In this document: one piece after another, positions 33,054 through 40,184 of the stretch
Numbering within the stretch: the first letter of the stretch is position 1
Layout: each line of letters starts with the position of its first letter
NCBI RefSeq assembly: GCF_000829695.1
Contig: NZ_BBNN01000042.1
Location: 1 to 45,034, forward strand
Direction of reading: 5' to 3'
Length of the DNA stretch: 45,034 nt
Origin: Streptomyces sp. NBRC 110035
GTDB lineage: Bacteria > Actinomycetota > Actinomycetes > Streptomycetales > Streptomycetaceae
The notes under the pieces: model-generated
Seen by the model: the letters and a program-made list of their open reading frames with translations, nothing else
Databases searched by the model: none
Told to the model about the DNA's origin: nothing
Position numbers and translations under genes: made by a program

Positions 33054-33413
33054 ATGCTTGATGCCCTGACGCCGGCGACCGGTGCCGCCGCGCTGCTGCT
33101 CGCCGCGTGGTGCGGCTGGGCCGCCTACCGCGACCAGCCGACGAAGGACTGGCACTTCATCGGTATGGCCGTGGTCACCCTGCTGACGCTGGTTCAGCTG
33201 GTGGTCGGGGTCGTGCTGCTGGCCCGGGGCGAGGAACCGGAGCAGGGGACGGTCGTCTTCGTGGCGTATCTGCTGGGCTCGTTCGCGTGCGTCCCGGCGG
33301 CGGGCTTCATGTCGCTGGCCGAGCGCACCCGATGGGGCTCGGTCACGGTGGCCGCGAGCGGTGTCGTGCTGGCCGTGCTCGAGGTGCGGCTCCATGACAT
33401 CTGGAAGGGCTGA
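33054..33413 (+). CDS. Four-span membrane protein, unknown function
   Basis: A 119-residue protein with four hydrophobic segments (ATGAAALLLAAWCGWAAY, FIGMAVVTLLTLVQLVVGVV, VVFVAYLLGSFACVPAAGF, SVTVAASGVVLAVLEV) and short charged loops (RDQPTKDWH, RGEEPEQG). I do not recognise a named family. The ATG at 33054 is chosen since TAGGGT lies seven bases upstream (leaderless pattern) and the N-terminus then starts directly before the first helix. It ends one base before the next gene's ATG, so the two are a unit. Confidence 0.8.
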   Translation: MLDALTPATGAAALLLAAWCGWAAYRDQPTKDWHFIGMAVVTLLTLVQLVVGVVLLARGEEPEQGTVVFVAYLLGSFACVPAAGFMSLAERTRWGSVTVAASGVVLAVLEVRLHDIWKG

Positions 33414-33414
33414 G

Positions 33415-33849
33415 ATGACCGCGACGGAACACGAGCCGGAGCGCGAACCGGGCGGCACGCGGCTGATCGGCGGGCCCGGACTGCTGCTGGTGTGGCTGTA
33501 CGGCGTGATGGTCGTCGGCGCCGTGTCGCGTTCCGCGTACCAGATCGCCACCGAGTTCGACCGGGCGCCGCTCGCGTACTCGCTCTCGGCGATCGCGGGA
33601 GTGGTCTACGGATTCATCACGTACACCCTGGTCCGCGGCGGGGAGACGGCCCGCCGGGCGGCGCTGGTGTGCTGCGCGGCCGAACTGGTGGGCGTTCTGA
33701 CGGTCGGCACCTGGACCCTGGCGGATCCCTCCGCCTTCCCCGACGCGACCGTGTGGTCGGACTACGGGATGGGCTACCTGTTCATCCCGGTCCTGCTGCC
33801 CCTCACCGCCCTGTACTGGCTGCGCAAGGCCCGCACCCGCACGGTGTGA
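33415..33849 (+). CDS. Four-span membrane protein, partner of previous gene
   Basis: A 144-residue protein with an acidic head (TEHEPEREPGG) and four hydrophobic segments (GLLLVWLYGVMVVGAVSRSA, YSLSAIAGVVYGFITYTLV, AALVCCAAELVGVLTVGTW, YGMGYLFIPVLLPLTALYWL), then a basic end. No family recognised. Its ATG lies one base after the stop of the preceding gene (TGAGATG), so expression is coupled. The two similar-sized proteins may form a heteromeric complex; that is inference only. Confidence 0.8.
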   Translation: MTATEHEPEREPGGTRLIGGPGLLLVWLYGVMVVGAVSRSAYQIATEFDRAPLAYSLSAIAGVVYGFITYTLVRGGETARRAALVCCAAELVGVLTVGTWTLADPSAFPDATVWSDYGMGYLFIPVLLPLTALYWLRKARTRTV

Positions 33850-33914
33850 CGGCCGTTCCCGGGCGGACGGTGGGGCCGCGCCCCGATCGGACGGCGGCCC
33901 CGGCACGCGCCCGG

Positions 33915-34412
33915 TCAGGCGGTGGCCGCGTACGAGTCCGCCGTCTTCTCCAGGACGATCATCGGTACGCCGTCCGTGCCCCGGGACGTCCCGACCCGCT
34001 GGTAGCCGACCCTGCTGTACAGCTGGAGGTTGCTCTCGCTGCGGTGGCCGGCCTGGAGGCGGAACATCCTGGCGCCCCGCTCGTCGGCGAGGGCGGACTC
34101 GGCGGCGCGCAGAAGCCGGGCACCGATGCCGTGCCCCTGGAGACGGGGGTGGACGCAGAGCTTGCCGATGGCCGCGGCGGCGTCCTCGGTGCTCCTGCCG
34201 TGCACCGAGCCGACGATCTCGTCGCCGAGCCGGGCGACGAAGACCAGGTCGTTGGTGACCTCCTCGCGGACCGAGTCCAGACTCTGGACGAGCGGCGCGA
34301 TGCGGTAGTTGCCGTACAGCGCTGCCTCGCTCTGGAAACACAGGTACTGCAACCTGAAGATCTGCTCGGCGTCCTGCTCCGTCGCCGCAGAGATGGTCAC
34401 GCTCATGCCCAT
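33915..34412 (-). CDS. GNAT N-acetyltransferase
   Basis: A 165-residue single-domain GNAT. The acetyl-CoA site is KLCVHPRLQGHGIGARLLRA (Q/RxxGxG/A pattern as QGHGIG), with the upstream strand DEIVGSVHGRSTEDAAAAIG and the late segment QLYSRVGYQRVGTSRG. Substrate unknown. The ATG at 34412 is preceded by GGGAGG nine bases away; the ATG at 34406 is a weaker choice. Convergent with the membrane-protein pair. Confidence 0.87.
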   Translation of the reverse strand: MGMSVTISAATEQDAEQIFRLQYLCFQSEAALYGNYRIAPLVQSLDSVREEVTNDLVFVARLGDEIVGSVHGRSTEDAAAAIGKLCVHPRLQGHGIGARLLRAAESALADERGARMFRLQAGHRSESNLQLYSRVGYQRVGTSRGTDGVPMIVLEKTADSYAATA

Positions 34413-34469
34413 GTGCGCACGCCTCCCGCTCACCTGATCACCTGTGGTCCCTCACTCCTATCCCCGTCC

Positions 34470-34964
34470 TCACCCCGACGCAACCTCCGCCGCGAGCAAA
34501 CGACGCAGACATCCCAGACATCTCGAGCGTTCTGGCCCCATGCTGCCTTGTGAGATACCCAACTCCCCTGCGATTTCCCGGTATGTCGGGTCGTGCGGGG
34601 ACAGCAGCGCCTCCAGCAGCCGGGGACAGCGGCCGGGCAGCCGGCGCACCGCGTCCCGCAGGGCGTGACGGCGGGCGGCGGCGAGGGCGAGGAGTTCGGG
34701 GCCGTCCTCGCCGGTGTCGGCGGGGTCGCCGGCCCACGGCGTCTCGTACCGGGCCACCCGGCGGGTGCGGCGGGCCTCGGTGCGGACGGTCCGGCGGAGC
34801 CAGCCCGGGGGGTCGCGCGGCGGGTCGTGCGCGTCGAGGCGTTCCAGCAGGCGCAGCCAGACCGTCTGTTCCAGGTCGGCGGGTTCGGCGCCGGACGCGT
34901 ACGCCTCGGCGGAGGCCTCCGCGGTGAGCAGCGGGCCGAGGGCGGTGACCAGGTCGGGCGTCAT
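34470..34964 (-). CDS. ECF-like RNA polymerase sigma factor
   Basis: A 164-residue protein with the two regions of a small sigma factor. Region 2 is divergent (DLEQTVWLRLLERLDAHDPP, then GWLRRTVRTEARRTRRVARYE), and region 4 is recognisable as a helix-turn-helix (LPGRCPRLLEALLSPHDPTY, REIAGELGISQGSMGPERSR) ending CLGCLRRLLAAE. The CLGCLRRLL with two cysteines at the recognition-helix end is a feature of this actinomycete group. No anti-sigma gene is adjacent. The ATG at 34964 has only a weak GAG, and a terminator-like hairpin ends 13 bases before it. It follows glpQ1 on the same strand. Confidence 0.82.
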   Translation of the reverse strand: MTPDLVTALGPLLTAEASAEAYASGAEPADLEQTVWLRLLERLDAHDPPRDPPGWLRRTVRTEARRTRRVARYETPWAGDPADTGEDGPELLALAAARRHALRDAVRRLPGRCPRLLEALLSPHDPTYREIAGELGISQGSMGPERSRCLGCLRRLLAAEVASG

Positions 34965-34977
34965 GCGCTCAACGACG

Positions 34978-35013
34978 CCGGCCGCCCCGGGCCGGGTTGC
35001 CCGGGGCGGCCGG
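34978..35013 (-). terminator. Hairpin between glpQ1 and the sigma factor gene
   Basis: A perfect 15-bp stem (34978–34992 with 34999–35013) and a six-base loop. It is 63 bp past the glpQ1 stop and only 13 bp before the sigma factor ATG, so it both terminates glpQ1 and lies in the leader of the next gene. Confidence 0.8.
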
Positions 35014-35076
35014 AACTCACCCCAACCGGTGCGGAACGGCCCGGCGGTTGACGACAGGGCCTGACGCTGTTCGAAC

Positions 35077-36273
35077 TCAGCCGGCGCGGAAGTCCTCGCG
35101 GGCCAGCAGACCGGTGTCCGGGTGGTCGGTGAAGACGCCGTCGATGCCGGTGGCGAAGTAGGCCCGGAAGGCCCCGAAGACGTCACCGTAGGCGTCGGGG
35201 TCGCTGCCCTTGCGGAAGTCCGCGGGCAGGAAGGGGTTCTCGTTGCGCATCGTGTAGGGGTGCAGGATCAGGCCGGCCCGGTGCGCGTCGCGGACCAGGG
35301 TGGTGGGCTCGGTGAGGTTTCCCGCCGTGTCCTTGGGGATGACCAGGTCCAGGGTCGGTCCGATGCCCTGCGCGTAGGAGGCGATCTCCTCGAGGCCCTT
35401 CGGCGTGACGAGGTCGGCCACCGTGCGCGGGTCGCCGTTCTCGACGAAGTCCCAGGGGCGGCTGTTCGCACCGGAGAGCAGCACGGCGAGCGGGTTGCCG
35501 ACGAGCCGGCTCATCCGCTGGATGCTGGTGGGCTCGAAGGACTGGATGACGACGGGCGAGTTCCTCCTGTCCTTGCCGTGCCTGCGCAGCAGGCGGGCGA
35601 GGAGTTCCTCGGTGCCCAGGCCCAGCTTGCGGAAGTAGGTGGGGTGCTTGAGCTCGGGATAGATCCAGACCTGCTTGCCGCGCACCCGGGTCTGCTCGTT
35701 CTGCCAGCGGAGCACCTCTTCGAAGGTGGGGATCTCCCAGCGGCCGTCGTAGAGGGTGTTGTGCGGGCGGTTGGCCGCAATGCGCTCGACGGCGCGGAGC
35801 CGCTTCAGTTCGGCGAGGGTGAAGTCCTCGGTGAACCAGCCGCTGACAAAGACGCCGTCGAGCAGCTTCGTACGCTTGCGGCCGGCGAACTCGGGGTGGT
35901 CCGCGACGTCCGTGGTGCCGCCGATCTCCGGCTCGTGCCGGCAGACGAGGTGGCCGTCCCTGGTGGGCACCAGGTCGCCGGCCTCGACGATGTCGGCGCC
36001 CAGGTCGAGGGCCAGGTCGTAGGCACCGAAGGTGTGCTCGGGCCGGTAGCCGCTGGCGCCCCGGTGGCCGATGATCGTCGGGACGGGCAGGCCCTTCAGC
36101 CCTCGCCCGCCGTGCCGGGACTCGCCGTACCGGGACTCGGCGGCTCTCGCCGTGCCGCTCAGCCCGAGGGCCGTGCCGCCCGCGCCGAGCACCGCCGCGC
36201 CGAGGAGCGCCCGCCGTCCGGTTCCGCCGGACGGCGTGGTCTCCGTCCGCTCGCCCGACTCCTGCGTTCCCAT
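35077..36273 (-). CDS. glpQ1: Secreted glycerophosphodiester phosphodiesterase
   Basis: A 398-residue exported GDPD. A twin-arginine signal (TGRRALLGAAVLGAGGTALG, cleavage near ARA) leads to the TIM-barrel domain: IIGHRGASGYRPEHTFGAYD (catalytic His), the metal-ligand stretch VEAGDLVPTRDGHLVCRHEPEIGGTTDVA and the GlpQ1-type segment VSGWFTEDFTLAELKRLRA. It hydrolyses glycerophosphodiesters from lipids or teichoic acids to glycerol-3-phosphate; GlpQ1 of S. coelicolor is a phosphate-starvation enzyme. One oddity is that the usual E-x-D ligand pair reads E-A-G-D here. ATG at 36273 with GGAGGG. Upstream it shares a 482-bp region with plsC. Confidence 0.92.
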   Translation of the reverse strand: MGTQESGERTETTPSGGTGRRALLGAAVLGAGGTALGLSGTARAAESRYGESRHGGRGLKGLPVPTIIGHRGASGYRPEHTFGAYDLALDLGADIVEAGDLVPTRDGHLVCRHEPEIGGTTDVADHPEFAGRKRTKLLDGVFVSGWFTEDFTLAELKRLRAVERIAANRPHNTLYDGRWEIPTFEEVLRWQNEQTRVRGKQVWIYPELKHPTYFRKLGLGTEELLARLLRRHGKDRRNSPVVIQSFEPTSIQRMSRLVGNPLAVLLSGANSRPWDFVENGDPRTVADLVTPKGLEEIASYAQGIGPTLDLVIPKDTAGNLTEPTTLVRDAHRAGLILHPYTMRNENPFLPADFRKGSDPDAYGDVFGAFRAYFATGIDGVFTDHPDTGLLAREDFRAG

Positions 36274-36633
36274 GGGGCCCTCCTGCCGTCGACCGTCAGT
36301 GCGGGGCGATCGTAGGGGCGCGTACATGTCGAACGGGAGACCTCGACCGGAACACACGGGGGATACGGCTGTACGGGATGTCGCGCGGGCCGGCCGTGAC
36401 CCGAACGGGCTCAGGGGACGGAACGTCTGACATCCCGTCGGGGCACCCGGCCGGTCCGGAGGGCCGGCGGCGCGCCTCCCGCGCTCCGCCGGGCGCGTGT
36501 GGTTCCATCCGGGCCGTGCCCGTACCCCGGCCGACGGCGGTCCGTACCCCGGACCGACGGCACCGGCTTCCGCGGACGCGACATGCCTCACATCCCGGTA
36601 CGCGTGTTACGGCCGTGCAACACCGTGCCACCG

Positions 36634-36673
36634 CAGGTGAACATGCGTAGACATCGTGCGATACCAGGTGAAC
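36634..36673. repeat. Two CAGGTGAAC direct repeats in the glpQ1–plsC gap
   Basis: CAGGTGAAC at 36634–36642 and 36665–36673, 31 bp apart. On the other strand this reads GTTCACCTG, containing the GTTCACC core of PhoP boxes, but the spacing is not a multiple of 11. They lie about 35–60 bp before a TAATGT hexamer (36703–36708) that may be the plsC -10. The remainder of 36274–36755 has no gene. Confidence 0.4.
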
Positions 36674-36755
36674 CCGGCGTGCGGGACCCCCTCCGCCGCG
36701 AGTAATGTCCTTACCTGCACAGACTCATACCGCATTCCCGACACCGGAGGACCCG

Positions 36756-37427
36756 TTGTCCCGCTTCGCGCTCATCAAGGCAGTGCTCGGCCCGGTCATG
36801 CGCCTGATGTTCCGCCCACGGGTGGAGGGCCTGGAGCACATCCCGGGTGACGGTCCGGTGATCCTGGCGGGCAACCATCTCACCTTCATCGACTCGATGT
36901 TCCTGCCGCTGGTCTGCGAGCGTCAGGTCTTCTTCATCGGCAAGGACGAGTACGTCACCGGCGAGGGGCTCAAGGGCCGGCTGATGGCCTGGTTCTTCAC
37001 CGGCGTCGGCATGATCCCGGTCGACCGCGACGGCGGCCGGGGCGGGGTCGCGGCGCTGATGACCGGTCGTCAGGTGCTGGAGGAGGGGAAGATCTTCGGC
37101 ATCTACCCGGAGGGCACCCGCTCCCCCGACGGCCGTCTCTACCGCGGCCGCACCGGTATCGCGCGGCTCACCCTGATGACCGGCGCGCCCGTCGTTCCGT
37201 TCGCCATGATCGGCACCGACAAGCTCCAGCCGGGCGGCGCGGGCCTGCCCCGGCCGGGCAGGGTCACGGTCCGCTTCGGCGAGGCGATGGAGTTCTCCCG
37301 CTACGAGGGCATGGACCGCGACCGCTACGTCCTGCGGGCCGTGACCGACTCGGTGATGACCGAGGTCATGCGCCTGTCCGGCCAGGAGTACGTGGACATG
37401 TACGCCAGCAAGGCGAAGGCTGCCTGA
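36756..37427 (+). CDS. plsC: 1-acylglycerol-3-phosphate O-acyltransferase (PlsC family)
   Basis: A 223-residue membrane-associated acyltransferase. Motif 1 (H-x4-D) is NHLTFIDSMF, motif II is GVGMIPVDRDG, motif III IYPEGTRSPDGRLYRGRTG and motif IV TGAPVVPFAMIGT. These are complete and typical of PlsC, which acylates lysophosphatidate to phosphatidate in phospholipid synthesis. The start is the TTG at 36756, because a perfect GGAGGA lies five bases before it; the ATG at 36705 has no ribosome site. Monocistronic, followed by a hairpin shared with the convergent aldo/keto reductase gene. Confidence 0.92.
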   Translation: MSRFALIKAVLGPVMRLMFRPRVEGLEHIPGDGPVILAGNHLTFIDSMFLPLVCERQVFFIGKDEYVTGEGLKGRLMAWFFTGVGMIPVDRDGGRGGVAALMTGRQVLEEGKIFGIYPEGTRSPDGRLYRGRTGIARLTLMTGAPVVPFAMIGTDKLQPGGAGLPRPGRVTVRFGEAMEFSRYEGMDRDRYVLRAVTDSVMTEVMRLSGQEYVDMYASKAKAA

Positions 37428-37457
37428 CGCCCGGCACCCCGGAACCTCCTCGGGGTA

Positions 37458-37486
37458 CGGGCACCCCGCGGCCTTACGGGTGCCCG
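37458..37486. terminator. Bidirectional terminator, plsC / aldo-keto reductase
   Basis: CGGGCACCC (37458–37466) pairs with GGGTGCCCG (37478–37486) around an 11-base loop, between two convergent genes. Confidence 0.65.
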
Positions 37487-37555
37487 GCCCCGCGGCGAGG
37501 ACCGGGCCGCTTCGGCGTCGGCCCTCGCCCGAGGAGCGCCTGGCCGGTGGGCTCC

Positions 37556-38527
37556 TCAGTGCCAGGCCAGCCGTCCGCGCCGCTCCCAGTACGCGTGCGG
37601 GTCCTCGGGCAGCGCGGCGAGGCGGGCGAGCTGCTCGTCGTCGAGGTCGACGACCGCCGCGTGCAGGTTGGAGGCGAGCTGCGCGGTGGTCGCGGCGCCG
37701 GAGAGGACCACGCCCGCCCAGGGCCGGCGCAGCACGAGAGCGAGGGCGACGGCGTCGCAGGCCAGGCCGGTCTCCTCGGCGACGGACCTGAGCGCGTCGG
37801 GAGCGTGGGCCCCGGCCAGCCGCCCGTTGGCCATGCCCTCCTTGACGATCACCGTGAGCCCCGCGTCATGGGCCTCGGCCAGTGCGGACCCGGCGGAGGT
37901 CTCCAGCGCGTTGTAGGTCGACTGGACGGTGCGGAAGAGGGGTTCGCCGCCGACGGTGACGGCGAGCGCGGCGCGGACGGCGTCGGCCTGCGCCGGACCG
38001 CTGGTGGAGAAACCGACGGTGAGACCCTGGGCCGCCGCCTCGGCGAGCCGGACGTGGAGGTCCTTGTCGGTGAGGGCGGGGCTGTCCGGGGTCACCGAGT
38101 GGATCTGGTACAGGTCGAGCCGGTCCCCGAGCAGCGCGTCGGACTCGGCGCGCTGCCGCTCGTAGGCGGCGAGGGAGTGCTCCTTGATCTCGTGGTGCTC
38201 GGCGTCGGTGGACCAGTCCGCGGTGTACGTGTAACCCCATTTGCTGCCGATGACGACGTCGTCGGCGTCGGGCCGTTTCGTCAGCCAGTCCGCGAGGAAC
38301 TCCTCCGACCTGCCGTAGGAGCGGGCCGCGTCGAAGTAGCGGACTCCCTGGGCGTAGGCGGCGTCGAGGAGGTCGTGGGTGCGGGTGCGCAGGGCCTCGA
38401 CGCTGCGGTCGCCGCCGAGGTCCTCGTCCCGGCCCAGGTTGATGTAGCCGGGCCGGCCGACAGCGGCGAGTCCCAGGCCGATGTGGCAGGTAGGGGTGGT
38501 GGCCGAAGCCAGTTTGGCGAAGGGCAT
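37556..38527 (-). CDS. Aldo/keto reductase
   Basis: A 323-residue TIM-barrel NADPH-dependent oxidoreductase. Catalytic residues are visible: Asp and Tyr in VRYFDAARSYGRSEEFLADW, Lys in VVIGSKWGYTYTADW and the position of the family His in LYQIHSVTP. The C-terminal cofactor region includes VLSGAATTAQLASNL. It reduces an unknown aldehyde or ketone. The ATG at 38527 has GGAG upstream. It lies 80 bp downstream of argH on the same strand, and it could be partly cotranscribed. Confidence 0.9.
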   Translation of the reverse strand: MPFAKLASATTPTCHIGLGLAAVGRPGYINLGRDEDLGGDRSVEALRTRTHDLLDAAYAQGVRYFDAARSYGRSEEFLADWLTKRPDADDVVIGSKWGYTYTADWSTDAEHHEIKEHSLAAYERQRAESDALLGDRLDLYQIHSVTPDSPALTDKDLHVRLAEAAAQGLTVGFSTSGPAQADAVRAALAVTVGGEPLFRTVQSTYNALETSAGSALAEAHDAGLTVIVKEGMANGRLAGAHAPDALRSVAEETGLACDAVALALVLRRPWAGVVLSGAATTAQLASNLHAAVVDLDDEQLARLAALPEDPHAYWERRGRLAWH

Positions 38528-38610
38528 CGGGGCTCCGATCGGTCGGCTCCTTGCGGCTGCCCGACCAACGTAACCCGCGATGCCCTTCCGGAACCGGACC
38601 GGCGACCGGT

Positions 38611-40056
38611 CTACTCCTCGGCGTCCCGCTTGTTCCTGGCGTCGGCCCAGGCGTGCTGGGCGGCCACGTCGGCCTTCGCCTCGGCGAGCTGGGCGGCGAC
38701 CGCGCTCGGTGCCGTGCCGCCCCGGCCGTCCCGGGAGGCGAGGGCGCCGGGGACGTTGAGGACGGTGCGCACCTCGGGGGTGAGGTGGGCGGAGATCTTC
38801 ACGAACTGCTCGTCGGTCAGCTCGTCGAGTTCCTTGCCCTCGGCCTCGGCGGCCTTGACGCACTCGCCGGCCACCTCGTGCGCGACGCGGAACGGCACGC
38901 CCTGCCTGACCAGCCACTCGGCGATGTCGGTGGCCAGCGAGAACCCGGCCGGGGCCAGCTCCTCCATGCGCTCGCGGTGCACGGTGAGGGTGGCCATCAT
39001 CCCGGTGAAGGCCGGCAGCAGGATCTCCAGCTGGTCGATGGAGTCGAAGACCGGCTCCTTGTCCTCCTGGAGGTCGCGGTTGTATGCGAGCGGGAGGGCC
39101 TTGAGGGTGGCCATCAGGCCGGTCAGGTTGCCGATCAGCCGGCCCGACTTGCCGCGCGCCAGCTCCGCGATGTCCGGGTTCTTCTTCTGCGGCATGATCG
39201 ACGAGCCGGTGGAGAAGGCGTCGTGCAGGGTCACGAAGGAGAACTCCTTCGTGTTCCAGATGATGACCTCCTCGGCGATCCGGGAGAGGTTGACCCCGAT
39301 CATCGCGGTGATGAAGGCGAACTCGGCGACGAAGTCCCGGGAGGCGGTGCCGTCGATGGAGTTGGCCGCGCTGCCGTGTTCGAAGCCGAGGTCGCGGGCG
39401 ACCGCCTCGGGGTCCAGTCCGAGGCTGCTGCCGGCCAGCGCGCCCGAGCCGTACGGCGAGACCGCGGTCCGCTCGTCCCACTGGCGCAGCCGCTCGGCGT
39501 CCCGGGACAGCCCCTGGACGTGGGCGAGGACGTGGTGGGCGAAGAGCACCGGCTGGGCATGCTGGAGGTGGGTGCGGCCGGGCATGGCCACGTCCGGGTG
39601 GGCTTCGGCGAGGCCGACGAGGGCGTCCTGGAGATCGGCGATCAGACCGCCGAGCGTACGGGCGTGGTCCCGCAGGTACATCCGGAACAGGGTCGCGACC
39701 TGGTCGTTCCTCGACCGTCCGGCGCGCAGTTTGCCGCCCAGGTCGGGGCCGAGGCGCTCCAGCAGGCCGCGTTCCAGGGCGGTGTGCACGTCCTCGTCGG
39801 CGATGGTGCCGGTGAACGAGCCGTCGGCGACGTCCGCCTCCAGCCGGTCGAGGCCCTCGATCATGCGGGCGAGCTCGTCCTCGGTGAGCAGGCCCGCCTT
39901 GTGCAGTACGCGCGCGTGCGCCCGCGAACCGGCGATGTCGTAGGGTGCGAGCCGCCAGTCGAAGTGGACGGACGCGGACAGCTTGGCCAGGGCCTCGGCG
40001 GGACCGTCGGCGAAACGGCCGCCCCAGAGCCGTACGTCACCGCTGTTGCTGCTCAC
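38611..40056 (-). CDS. argH: Argininosuccinate lyase
   Basis: A 481-residue member of the fumarase/aspartase superfamily. Standard motifs: LWGGRFADGPAEALAKLSAS at the start, GRSRNDQVAT, GRTHLQHAQPVLFAHH with the catalytic His, and the signature loop TGSSIMPQKKNPDIAEL with the catalytic Ser. It splits argininosuccinate into arginine and fumarate, the last step of arginine synthesis. GTG start at 40056 with GAGGAG eight bases upstream. argG lies directly upstream, but a strong hairpin separates them. Confidence 0.97.
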   Translation of the reverse strand: MSSNSGDVRLWGGRFADGPAEALAKLSASVHFDWRLAPYDIAGSRAHARVLHKAGLLTEDELARMIEGLDRLEADVADGSFTGTIADEDVHTALERGLLERLGPDLGGKLRAGRSRNDQVATLFRMYLRDHARTLGGLIADLQDALVGLAEAHPDVAMPGRTHLQHAQPVLFAHHVLAHVQGLSRDAERLRQWDERTAVSPYGSGALAGSSLGLDPEAVARDLGFEHGSAANSIDGTASRDFVAEFAFITAMIGVNLSRIAEEVIIWNTKEFSFVTLHDAFSTGSSIMPQKKNPDIAELARGKSGRLIGNLTGLMATLKALPLAYNRDLQEDKEPVFDSIDQLEILLPAFTGMMATLTVHRERMEELAPAGFSLATDIAEWLVRQGVPFRVAHEVAGECVKAAEAEGKELDELTDEQFVKISAHLTPEVRTVLNVPGALASRDGRGGTAPSAVAAQLAEAKADVAAQHAWADARNKRDAEE

Positions 40057-40111
40057 TTGTGTTGCTCCTCGAAGACAGGCGGATCGCGGATGGGCCGCAT
40101 CATGGATGCGC

Positions 40112-40153
40112 CACCGCCTCCTCACTCGGGCGCGGGAGAGTGAGGAGGCGGTG
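40112..40153 (-). terminator. Hairpin between argG and argH
   Basis: A perfect 16-bp stem (40112–40127 with 40138–40153) with a ten-base loop, 32 bp after the argG stop and 56 bp before the argH start. It would act as a terminator or attenuator inside the argGH pair. Confidence 0.75.
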
Positions 40154-40184
40154 TCAGGGTAGTGCGTGACGGGACGTCAGCCGG

